In this document: piece by piece, positions 1-5,933 of the stretch
How the letters are laid out: each line of letters opens with the position of its first letter
How positions within the stretch are numbered: the stretch's first letter is position 1
DNA from: Holosporales bacterium
GTDB lineage: Bacteria; Pseudomonadota; Alphaproteobacteria; UBA3830; JAIRMZ01
Direction of reading: 5' to 3'
DNA length: 7,672 bases
Assembly (NCBI GenBank): GCA_031258355.1
Contig: JAIRMZ010000030.1
Span: 1-7,672, forward strand
The notes under the pieces: generated by a model
What the model was told of the DNA's origin: nothing
Seen by the model: the letters and a program-made list of their open reading frames with translations, nothing else
Database searches by the model: none
Program-made: the position numbers and the translations under genes

Positions 1-834
1 CCACAGCCCTTGCCTCTTCCTAGTATTGTCCTTGGGGGAGGGACAATCGGAGGATCCGGAAAGACGCCAACTGCTCTCGCACTGGCTCAGTTCTTTCAAG
101 CGCGAGGGCAGAAAGTCCATTTTTTGAGCCGAGGATATGGCGGTAAGAGGAGGAGCCTCACGCGTGTGACCGAAGCACATACTGCGCGAGAGGTCGGGGA
201 CGAACCCCTCCTTCTTGCGGAAAGGGCGCCAACTTGGGTGGCGGCTGATCGGCTGGCTGCCGCACAACAAGCTGCTAAAGCAGGGGCTCAAATCTTGATT
301 CTCGATGATGGTTTCCACAACCCACACCTTCAAACCACGATATCCATTCTCGTTTACGATGCGCAACAAGGTTTTGGCAACGGTGCCTTACTTCCTGCCG
401 GCCCTCTACGTGCCCCTATTGCGGAAACGCTCGCGCGTGCAACGCTCGTGGTGAGCCTAGGGGGCCCATTCCCCTTACCGTCCCCCGTTCCTGTCTTGCA
501 GGCACGTCTTGTTTTGAAGCTGCCCCCTATCTTGAAGGCACAACGTGCCATAGCCTTTGCTGGCCTTGGCTTTCCGGAAAAATTTTTCCGCACACTCCAA
601 GATGCTGGTGTTTCACTTGTCCAGACTTTTTCTTTCCCGGACCATCATTTCTACAAAGAGAAAGAACTATGTTTCCTCAAGAACGAAGCATGCCGCCACC
701 ATGCTTGTCTCATCACGACACGTAAAGACTTTGTCCGTCTTTCAGAAAAAGAAAGGGTTGGCATCCTTAGTGCTGATATTTCTCTCATCTGGCAATATCC
801 TGAGAAACTGGATGCTTATTTTGATACGTTATAA
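1..834 (+). CDS. lpxK: Tetraacyldisaccharide 4'-kinase, 5' truncated by the window edge
   Basis: LpxK uses ATP to phosphorylate the 4' position of the tetraacyldisaccharide lipid A precursor at the inner membrane. The frame is open from base 1 and gives 277 residues. The family is usually about 330 residues, and the N-terminal membrane anchor is missing, so the TTG at 10 is not the true start. Visible family motifs, numbered from the first codon, are a Walker A loop GGTIGGSGKTP (residues 13-23), SRGYGGK shortly after it, VGDEP, the acidic motif LDDGFHNPHL (Asp102-Asp103), GALLPAGPLR, FAGLGFPEKFF, FPDHHFY and TTRKDF near the C-terminus. The acidic motif has His where DDGFQ is usual, a small deviation. 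The gene converges on the reverse-strand Myb-repeat gene. Its presence implies a lipid A-containing outer membrane. Identification is firm; only the 5' end is absent. Confidence 0.95.
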   Translation, partial: PQPLPLPSIVLGGGTIGGSGKTPTALALAQFFQARGQKVHFLSRGYGGKRRSLTRVTEAHTAREVGDEPLLLAERAPTWVAADRLAAAQQAAKAGAQILILDDGFHNPHLQTTISILVYDAQQGFGNGALLPAGPLRAPIAETLARATLVVSLGGPFPLPSPVPVLQARLVLKLPPILKAQRAIAFAGLGFPEKFFRTLQDAGVSLVQTFSFPDHHFYKEKELCFLKNEACRHHACLITTRKDFVRLSEKERVGILSADISLIWQYPEKLDAYFDTL

Positions 835-853
835 ATAAAAGACTCTTTTTATT
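834..853 (+). terminator. Weak A/T-only hairpin after lpxK
   Basis: AATAAAA (834-840) pairs with TTTTATT (847-853) around a 6-base loop directly after the lpxK stop codon. The stem has no G-C pair, so it would be unstable. Its position between converging genes is what suggests a terminator. A T-rich stretch follows at 867-875. No better hairpin is seen up to 928. Confidence 0.2.
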
Positions 854-928
854 CATATTAATGGTTTATTTTTTTAAGGAAAAAGGCCTGTAGACAAGTC
901 GAGTTTTTCTTCAAAATCCTCCTATTTT

Positions 929-1498
929 TTAAAAATTATTAAACCATTCACAATCATCAATTGGTTTTTCAAATGATAATTTTTCCCAAAAGTCATGGTC
1001 TTGAGAGGGAGGTAGCGGATCAGGGTCTCTAACGTTTTCACCTGCAGACGCCCCATTCTGTTCGAAATGCTCTGTCTCTTTTGACCTTCTTCTAAGGACA
1101 TTCCATCTATTTTTAATATTATTTTTCGATCTTCCTAAGAAAAATAGCTCTATCTGCATCCACTTTGTCCCTAATTCATTAACTTTTTCTCGGAGCAATT
1201 GATCTTCGCTTGGCGTCCATGGATTTGTATTAAAGTTAAATTCAAGATAATTTTCCCATCTCTCCCGACATTGACGTGCATTCCTTCTAAGCATAAAGCT
1301 GGCAACGATTTGCCAATTTTCCTTACCAATATTTTTTACAATTTGTCTTAATAGCTTATCTTCTTCAGGAAGAAAGAGAACCCGCGGATGACGTGCGCGT
1401 AGTTGGTCAACCTTTTCTGGTAGGGGGCGCATTCCTTGGCTATACCCACAACAAACAACCAGTAATCCAAATACAAAAGAAAGTTTCCAAGGGTTCAT
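929..1498 (-). CDS. Signal-peptide protein with two Myb/SANT repeats (mybA)
   Basis: The 189-residue product begins with a typical Sec signal peptide: MNPWK, a hydrophobic core (residues 6-18), then SQG-M at about 20-23. No lipobox is seen. Two tandem Myb repeats follow. Repeat 1 covers about 40-88, with core aromatics F42, W62 and W81 and the motif ARQCRERW. Repeat 2 covers about 92-137, with W94, W113 and W132 and the motif GRSKNNIKNRW. The QCRERW and IKN(R/K)W signatures are those of eukaryotic R2R3 Myb factors, where the recognition helices read DNA. A basic stretch LRRRSK (135-140) follows, then a polar linker and an acidic/aromatic tail ending EWFNNF. Repeat 1 lacks the usual PG before R. 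An ATAGAGAG purine stretch lies just upstream of the ATG as a weak ribosome binding site. The gene is visibly AT-rich beside lpxK and ileS. DNA binding is likely from the fold; secretion and target are inference. Confidence 0.85.
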   Translation of the reverse strand: MNPWKLSFVFGLLVVCCGYSQGMRPLPEKVDQLRARHPRVLFLPEEDKLLRQIVKNIGKENWQIVASFMLRRNARQCRERWENYLEFNFNTNPWTPSEDQLLREKVNELGTKWMQIELFFLGRSKNNIKNRWNVLRRRSKETEHFEQNGASAGENVRDPDPLPPSQDHDFWEKLSFEKPIDDCEWFNNF

Positions 1499-1527
1499 CG
1501 ATCTCTCTATTAGGCTAAACTTCCTAT

Positions 1528-1557
1528 ATTATGCAATATAGAAATAAAAATTGTCTT
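1528..1557 (-). promoter_or_regulatory. Possible promoter of mybA
   Basis: On the reverse strand, AAGACA (1557-1552) and CATAAT (1533-1528) are separated by 18 bases, about 30 bases upstream of the mybA start codon. The -10 match is 5 of 6 and the -35 match is weak. It lies back to back with the proposed ileS promoter, and the two -35 boxes overlap by two bases. Confidence 0.3.
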
Positions 1558-1584
1558 TACATTCTTTAAGAGCTTAATTAATAT
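1556..1584 (+). promoter_or_regulatory. Probable promoter of ileS-lspA
   Basis: TTTACA (1556-1561, 5 of 6 to TTGACA) and TAATAT (1579-1584, 4 of 6 to TATAAT) are separated by exactly 17 bases. Transcription would start near 1591. The leader would be about 65 nt and would contain the whole inverted repeat at 1612-1658. This is pattern matching to the sigma-70 consensus only. Confidence 0.45.
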
Positions 1585-1611
1585 TGAGGATTGTTAATAG
1601 ACTCGCCAAAG

Positions 1612-1658
1612 ATGGTCCCTTTATCTATAGTCTAGGGGATGAAAGATAGAGGGACCAT
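1612..1658 (+). promoter_or_regulatory. Inverted repeat burying the ileS ribosome binding site and start codon
   Basis: ATGGTCCCTTTATCT (1612-1626) pairs with AGATAGAGGGACCAT (1644-1658) across a 17-base loop. In RNA all 15 positions pair, 14 Watson-Crick and one U-G. The right arm contains the purine-rich AGAGGGA (1648-1654) and the first two bases of the preferred ATG at 1657, so the folded leader should block initiation there. The loop exposes AGGGG directly next to another in-frame ATG (1639). No T run follows, so a translational switch is more likely than a terminator. The pairing is seen directly; its regulatory role is inferred. Confidence 0.7.
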
Positions 1659-4419
1659 GACTCAAGCCTATAAAGATTCTCTTTGTTTACCCCAGACGGG
1701 GTTCCCCTTACATGGGGACGCGTACGAACGGGAAAAATTTTGGCTCGATTTTTGGGAGAAAAGGGATCTTTATGCACGATTGCGGACCCTTTCGACAGGA
1801 CGTCCGCGCTTCATTTTGCATGATGGCCCCCCCTATGCCAATGGGACACCCCATATGGGACATGCCTTAAACCGGATCCTCAAGGACGCGATCCTTCGCC
1901 TTTATCAAATGAGCGGATGGGATGCTCCCTTTGTCCCAGGATGGGATTGCCATGGGCTTCCTATTGAATGGAAAGTTGAGGAAAATTTTCGCGCAGAAGG
2001 ACGTGAAAAAGACACGATTTCTGCACAAGAATTTCGTACGGCGTGTCACGCCTTTGCTCATCATTGGATTGGAGTTCAGAAAGATGTGTTCCAGCAGATG
2101 GGCACTTGCGCAGATTGGGAACACCCTTACATCACGACAGATCCCAAGGTCGAGGCAATCATTGTGGGTGAATTGGGAAAGTTTCTTCTCTCTGGCGCCC
2201 TTTATCAAGGAGAACGTCCTGTCCTCTGGTCCATTGTAGAGCAGACGGCCCTTGCAGAAGCAGAAGTGGAATATCGCGATAAATCCTCGACGAGTCTTTA
2301 TGTTGCTTTTCCGGTTGTCTCCTCGCCTCTTGCCGTTCTTAAAAAAGCGGCTTGCGCAATCTGGACAACCACGCCTTGGACCTTGCCGGCCAATCGTGCG
2401 ATTGCCTATGGGGAAAATATAAACTACTGCGTAGTGCGTTTTTCTTCTTACGATCTTCCCCTGGTTGTTGCGGAGGCACGCCTTGCAGAGCTGACACAAG
2501 CTTTAAACGTGGCTGCTCCAGAGATTTTGGCCCATTTCCCAGGAAAAGATCTTGAAGGAACAATTTGCCATCACCCTTGGCGAGGTCAAGGATATGATTT
2601 CTCCGTCCCCCTCCTTCCAGGAGATCATGTCGACACATCGGTAGGGACAGGGCTGGTGCATACAGCACCCGCGCACGGTTTGGAGGATTTTGCCTTGGGT
2701 TGCCAATTCCAGCTTGAGGTTGCCAAGTACGTACGTGAGGATGGTATATACACAGAGGCAACTCCCCTCTTTGCAGGTCAATCGATCACAACTGTTGATG
2801 CAGAAGTGATTGCTCATCTTGAGAAAGCACATTGTCTGCTGGCACACACTTCGCTCCGTCACAGTTTTCCCCATTCTTGGCGTTCCAAAGCGCCGCTCAT
2901 CTTCCGGACAACACCACAATGGTTCATTAGTCTTGAAAAAACAGGACTCCGCCAGAAAGCGCTTCAAGCGATTGAGCAGGTACGTTGGATTCCCCCTCAA
3001 GGGCGCAATCGTATTCAATCTTTTGTGGAAAATCGAGGAGATTGGTGTATTTCACGTCAACGCATCTGGGGAGTTCCGTTGGCGATCTTTGTAGAGAAAT
3101 CCTCTGGAGCTCCGTTACGCGATCCGGATGTGGTAGAGAGAACAGTACGCCTAGTCGAAGAGAAAGGAGCAGGTGCCTGGTTCACGGAGCCTCCCGAGGC
3201 CTTTTTGGGACCTCACTATAAAGCGGAAGATTTTACCCCCATCCCCGATATCGTCGACGTTTGGTTTGAAAGCGGGTGTACACATGCTTACGTATTGGAG
3301 ACGCGCCCGGAGCTGCATACCCCTGCCGATCTTTACCTTGAAGGATCCGATCAGCACCGTGGGTGGTTCCAATCTTCTCTATTGGCATCCGTGGGCACAA
3401 GGGGTGTAGCTCCCTTCCATACTGTCTTAACGCACGGGTTCTTGCTGGATGAAGAAGGGTATAAGATGTCCAAATCTTCCGGGAATGGCATCGATCCCGT
3501 GACGATCATGACGCAAAAGGGGGCCGATGTCCTCCGATTGTGGGTGTTGAGTAGCGATTTTAAAGAGGATGTCCGTGTTGGAACGGGTATCCTGAAACAG
3601 CAAGAAGATCTTTACAAGCGTCTGCGCAACACGGTCCGCTACCTTCTTGGGAACTTGCACGATTTCACTACGCAAGATGCCGTACCATACGAAAAAATGC
3701 CCTCCCTAGAGCGATGGGTTTTGCACCGATTGACAGAAATAGATCAACAAGTGATGCGAGCACGTGAGACTTTTGCCCTCAACACCCTCCTTGTGGAATT
3801 ACAAACATTCTGCGCGAACGACCTGTCGGCTTTCTACTTCGATGTCCGCAAAGACCGTTTGTATTGTGAAGGACAGGGAGCAATCCTCCGAAGATCCTGC
3901 CAAACTGTCTTAGAGGTGGTCTTTGAGACGCTTGTTCGTTGGTTGGCTCCCTTCGTTCCTTTCTTAGCGGAAGAAGCGTGGCAGGCACGGCTAAAACGTG
4001 GAGAACAGAGTTTGTTTGAGACCTTGCTGACCCCACCCCCCTCTTCTTGGCACGATGCGGCTTTGGGAACACAATGGAAAAAAGTACGCCTCTTGCGCCG
4101 TGTTTTGACGGGCGCTTTGGAAGCAGCACGGAAACAGGGGCTTATTCATTCTGGCCTTGAGGCAGCATTAGAGGTGTCGGATCCTGAGGGACAATTCCCT
4201 CAAGATCTTCTTCCAGAGCTTGCAGACTTGGCTATTGTTTCTCAAGCAAAGGTGCAACATGCTCCGCTCTCGGCAGACTTTTTTACACTGCCAGATGTTC
4301 CGAACTTTGGGGTGCGGGTCCGGAAAGCGGAAGGGGCAAAGTGTGCACGGTGCTGGAAAATTTTGACAGACGTCACTTGCGATTTGTGTCCTCGTTGTCA
4401 GGCTGTAATCTCTACTTGA
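1657..4419 (+). CDS. ileS: Isoleucyl-tRNA synthetase
   Basis: This class I synthetase charges tRNA-Ile with isoleucine and edits misactivated valine. From ATG 1657 it has 920 residues, close to bacterial IleRS (about 930). Motifs in order: N-terminal LPQTGFP; the HIGH motif as HMGH (66-69); GWDCHGLPIEWK; the CP1 editing-domain signatures TTTPWTLPANRA and VHTAPAHGLEDF; ENRGDWCISRQRIWGVP; KMSKS (603-607); and a C-terminal zinc-binding cluster with Cys896, 899, 908, 911 and 914. The start at 1657 is preferred because MTQAYKDSLCLPQTGFP aligns with usual IleRS N-termini and AGAGGG precedes it, although with short spacing. The alternative ATG at 1639 adds six residues and has AGGGG with no spacer. 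Both starts lie within the leader hairpin. The gene overlaps lspA at its stop. The insert-free frame and intact motifs indicate a functional enzyme. Confidence 0.97.
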   Translation: MTQAYKDSLCLPQTGFPLHGDAYEREKFWLDFWEKRDLYARLRTLSTGRPRFILHDGPPYANGTPHMGHALNRILKDAILRLYQMSGWDAPFVPGWDCHGLPIEWKVEENFRAEGREKDTISAQEFRTACHAFAHHWIGVQKDVFQQMGTCADWEHPYITTDPKVEAIIVGELGKFLLSGALYQGERPVLWSIVEQTALAEAEVEYRDKSSTSLYVAFPVVSSPLAVLKKAACAIWTTTPWTLPANRAIAYGENINYCVVRFSSYDLPLVVAEARLAELTQALNVAAPEILAHFPGKDLEGTICHHPWRGQGYDFSVPLLPGDHVDTSVGTGLVHTAPAHGLEDFALGCQFQLEVAKYVREDGIYTEATPLFAGQSITTVDAEVIAHLEKAHCLLAHTSLRHSFPHSWRSKAPLIFRTTPQWFISLEKTGLRQKALQAIEQVRWIPPQGRNRIQSFVENRGDWCISRQRIWGVPLAIFVEKSSGAPLRDPDVVERTVRLVEEKGAGAWFTEPPEAFLGPHYKAEDFTPIPDIVDVWFESGCTHAYVLETRPELHTPADLYLEGSDQHRGWFQSSLLASVGTRGVAPFHTVLTHGFLLDEEGYKMSKSSGNGIDPVTIMTQKGADVLRLWVLSSDFKEDVRVGTGILKQQEDLYKRLRNTVRYLLGNLHDFTTQDAVPYEKMPSLERWVLHRLTEIDQQVMRARETFALNTLLVELQTFCANDLSAFYFDVRKDRLYCEGQGAILRRSCQTVLEVVFETLVRWLAPFVPFLAEEAWQARLKRGEQSLFETLLTPPPSSWHDAALGTQWKKVRLLRRVLTGALEAARKQGLIHSGLEAALEVSDPEGQFPQDLLPELADLAIVSQAKVQHAPLSADFFTLPDVPNFGVRVRKAEGAKCARCWKILTDVTCDLCPRCQAVIST

Positions 4420-4886
4420 GAAAAAATTGTTTCAAGCGTTTTCTTCTCCTGTGGAGCCTTTCGTTAGGTGTTTTTTTGTTGGATCAGGAGACAAAGAGGG
4501 CGATCCTAAATCTCCCGCAGAGAACGCTGGAGGTAGCTCCTTTTCTTAATATCGTCCGCGTCTGGAACAAAGGAGTTGGCTTTGGTCTTTTGAGCCAAAT
4601 CGGCGCAATACCGTTGTTTACTATGATCGTGTGTGGCGCCCTTGTGTTTTTCTTTTGGCGGACCTTTAAGGAATCCTCTTTCCTAAATGTCAGTCTATAC
4701 GGCCTGATTGTAGGAGGTGCGCTTGGAAATCTCAGAGATCGCTTTATCTATGGATCCGTCTTCGATTTTCTGGATTTTCATTGGGAGACTATCCACTTTC
4801 CTGCTTTTAATGCCGCTGACACGAGTATCACCATTGGAGGAGCACTGCTCGTGCTGTTCTATCAGAAAGAGGACAGCCGCCCTTGA
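4416..4886 (+). CDS. lspA: Lipoprotein signal peptidase (signal peptidase II)
   Basis: LspA is an inner-membrane aspartyl protease that removes the signal peptide from diacylglyceryl-modified prolipoproteins. From TTG 4416 it has 156 residues, the usual family length. Four hydrophobic segments are visible (about 9-22, 67-85, 92-107 and 137-150). Conserved motifs are LLDQETK, NIVRVWNKGVGFG, GGALGNLRDR with catalytic Asp108, VFDFLDF, and FPAFNAADTSI with catalytic Asp135. The TTG overlaps the ileS TGA (TTGA), which points to translational coupling. The upstream ribosome binding site is poor. A GTG at 4341 with AAGGGG just before it would give 181 residues, but its 25 extra residues read through the ileS zinc-cluster codons in another frame and do not look like LspA. 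Function is certain; the start is moderately sure. Confidence 0.94.
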   Translation: MRKNCFKRFLLLWSLSLGVFLLDQETKRAILNLPQRTLEVAPFLNIVRVWNKGVGFGLLSQIGAIPLFTMIVCGALVFFFWRTFKESSFLNVSLYGLIVGGALGNLRDRFIYGSVFDFLDFHWETIHFPAFNAADTSITIGGALLVLFYQKEDSRP

Positions 4887-4903
4887 GGGCCTTTTGCAAA
4901 GGC
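4879..4903 (+). terminator. Overlapping short hairpins at the end of lspA
   Basis: GCCC (4879-4882) pairs with GGGC (4887-4890) around a TTGA loop that includes the lspA stop, followed by CTTTT. A second, mutually exclusive stem pairs GCCTTT (4889-4894) with AAAGGC (4898-4903). Both stems are short and the T run has only four bases, so termination here is uncertain. They could also be processing structures before the tRNA. Confidence 0.25.
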
Positions 4904-4911
4904 AGTAGCAT
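4883..4911 (+). promoter_or_regulatory. Possible promoter of tRNA-Gln
   Basis: TTGAGG (4883-4888) and TAGCAT (4906-4911) are 17 bases apart, each matching the sigma-70 consensus at 4 of 6 positions. The predicted transcription start would be a few bases before the mature tRNA 5' end at 4922. The -35 box overlaps the lspA stop codon. Cotranscription of the tRNA with ileS-lspA is the alternative. Confidence 0.3.
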
Positions 4912-4921
4912 GCGGTAGCCC

Positions 4922-4995
4922 TGGGGGATAGTCTAGCGGTAGAACTCTCGGCTCTGGACCGGGCAGCCCTGGTTCGAATCCAGGTCCCCCAGCCA
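4922..4995 (+). tRNA. tRNA-Gln with CUG anticodon
   Basis: The gene folds into a full cloverleaf. The acceptor stem TGGGGGA/TCCCCCA (4922-4928 and 4985-4991) has seven pairs, with discriminator G 4992 and an encoded CCA (4993-4995). The anticodon stem CTCGG/CCGGG carries the loop CTCTGGA, giving anticodon CTG, which reads the glutamine codon CAG. The T stem CCTGG/CCAGG has loop TTCGAAT. The D arm is the weak part: GTCT faces GAAC, leaving one C-A mismatch (positions 12-23) and one U-G pair. The overall form matches alphaproteobacterial tRNA-Gln. Confidence 0.95.
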
Positions 4996-5150
4996 TTTCT
5001 TTGCAAGAAGTAATAAGGCTTCAGGGAGGGCTGATCAAAGCATATCCCTTCTCAATATCGATACTATGCGCAACCTCATTAAAGAGGGAGGTGTTAAAAA
5101 TTTCTCAAAAATCCTTTCCTCAGGTCTCACCCCTTTTCACGTAAACCGCC

Positions 5151-5173
5151 CACCGCCTAAAAAGGAGGCGGTG
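5151..5173. other. GC-rich hairpin between tRNA-Gln and mybB
   Basis: CACCGCCT (5151-5158) and AGGCGGTG (5166-5173) form a perfect 8-bp stem with a 7-base loop, in otherwise AT-rich surroundings. It lies about 40 bases past the mybB stop on the reverse strand. Neither strand has a T run directly after it, so it is not a classic intrinsic terminator. It could still end or protect the mybB transcript. The rest of 4996-5214 shows nothing convincing. Confidence 0.5.
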
Positions 5174-5214
5174 AAGTACTGCTTTATAGACAAATCGATT
5201 GTCTTAAGAATTTT

Positions 5215-5778
5215 TCACCAATAATTATCAAATTCTTCGAACAAACGATTAAAATTTTCCTGAGATGGAAAATCCCCTTTTGGGGGAAGGGTGTCAGGAG
5301 TTTTAGCCAAAGAAGCTTTATTCTTTGAACGATTTCTCCTTTTCCCTCCTTTTGCAAGGAGATGCCATTTATTTTTAATATCATTAGGCGATCTTCCTTG
5401 GAAAAACTGCGCTATTGCTGTCCATGCCGACCCTAGTTCATTATATTTTTCAATGAGCAATTGATATTCTCCTTCCGTCCATGGGGTTCGATTAACGCTG
5501 GGATTCAGGTAGTGTATCCATCTCTCCCGGCATTGACGCGCATTTCTTCCTGGCATACAAACGGCGATGTATACCCAACCTTTCTTTGTACAAGCTGGAT
5601 CCTGCATGAGTTGTCTTAATCGATCATCTTCTTCAGAAGTAAAGAGAGAATACGATTGACGCATACGCGGTCGATTTCCACTCCCCTGCTGGAGACTTTT
5701 ATCGCCCATCCCTTGACTATGACTGGGGTAAATCGCCAGTAACAATCCTAATATGAAGAAGAATCCACGCACTTTCAT
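5215..5778 (-). CDS. Signal-peptide protein with two Myb/SANT repeats (mybB)
   Basis: The 187-residue product is a paralogue of the protein encoded at 929-1498. It starts with a clear Sec signal peptide: MKVRG, a hydrophobic core (6-17), then SHSQG-M, with cleavage likely around 22-24. A basic linker leads to Myb repeat 1 (about 44-93; aromatics F46, W68, W87; motif PGRNARQCRERW) and repeat 2 (about 97-142; W100, W119, W138; motif GRSPNDIKNKW). The Cys in QCRERW and the Lys-Asn pair in IKN, important for DNA reading in vertebrate c-Myb, are both kept. A dense basic cluster, KGGKRRNRSKNK (143-154), follows and resembles a nuclear localisation signal. The tail is acidic/aromatic (FEEFDNYW). The start is supported by AAAGGA nine bases upstream of the ATG. 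The gene has its own good promoter and diverges from the unknown gene at 5950. Function is unknown; action on host DNA is a hypothesis. Confidence 0.87.
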   Translation of the reverse strand: MKVRGFFFILGLLLAIYPSHSQGMGDKSLQQGSGNRPRMRQSYSLFTSEEDDRLRQLMQDPACTKKGWVYIAVCMPGRNARQCRERWIHYLNPSVNRTPWTEGEYQLLIEKYNELGSAWTAIAQFFQGRSPNDIKNKWHLLAKGGKRRNRSKNKASLAKTPDTLPPKGDFPSQENFNRLFEEFDNYW

Positions 5779-5787
5779 CAGAACACA

Positions 5788-5793
5788 TCCTTT
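5788..5793 (-). promoter_or_regulatory. Ribosome binding site of mybB
   Basis: AAAGGA on the reverse strand lies nine bases before the ATG at 5778. It supports the start that retains the whole signal peptide. Confidence 0.6.
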
Positions 5794-5804
5794 CTATACA
5801 TTAT

Positions 5805-5833
5805 ATAATACAAAAAATTCAAATACTTATCAA
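5805..5833 (-). promoter_or_regulatory. Probable promoter of mybB
   Basis: On the reverse strand TTGATA (5833-5828) and TATTAT (5810-5805) are 17 bases apart, each matching the sigma-70 consensus at 5 of 6. A perfect TATAAT at 5805-5800 lies just downstream but would need a 20-base spacer. Transcription would start about 20 bases before the mybB start codon. This is one of the strongest promoter matches in the window, suggesting vegetative expression. Confidence 0.55.
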
Positions 5834-5890
5834 TATTACCGAAAAGCCTGCTTTTTATCAATTTTCTTTCCACTCAAAATTCTTCTACTC

Positions 5891-5919
5891 TTGAAAGTTG
5901 CCAATCTATCAAGTATTGT
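5891..5919 (+). promoter_or_regulatory. Probable promoter of the unknown gene at 5950
   Basis: TTGAAA (5891-5896, 5 of 6) and TATTGT (5914-5919, 4 of 6) are 17 bases apart. The predicted start point, near 5926, lies downstream of the in-frame ATG at 5923 and upstream of the GTG at 5950. That favours the GTG as the translation start. Confidence 0.4.
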
Positions 5920-5933
5920 TAAATGAGCTGGAT

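Noticed and set aside
1627..1635. A 9-base match (ATAGTCTAG) between the ileS leader loop and the tRNA-Gln D arm at 4928-4936
   Set aside because: The match is too short to be meaningful and belongs to the wrong tRNA for isoleucine feedback.
1591..1656. T-box riboswitch for ileS
   Set aside because: The leader is too short and lacks the T-box consensus and terminator/antiterminator pair. T-boxes are also uncommon outside Gram-positive lineages.
1867..2499. Long reverse-strand open frames inside ileS, here and at 2339-2761, 2503-3018 and 3779-4129
   Set aside because: They lie wholly opposite a well-supported ileS, have no recognisable domains, and their proteins are rich in Arg, Cys and Pro as expected of antisense shadows.
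5066..5224. A 52-codon + strand open frame (MRNLIKEGGV...) between tRNA-Gln and mybB
   Set aside because: It has no ribosome binding site, reads through the GC-rich hairpin, overlaps the 3' end of mybB and resembles nothing I know. The upstream frame stays open back toward the tRNA without a start, so it may be chance or a decayed remnant.
5923..5925. ATG 5923 as the start of the large unknown gene
   Set aside because: It directly follows an in-frame stop, lacks a ribosome binding site and lies upstream of the predicted transcription start; GTG 5950 has AGGAG. It remains possible.
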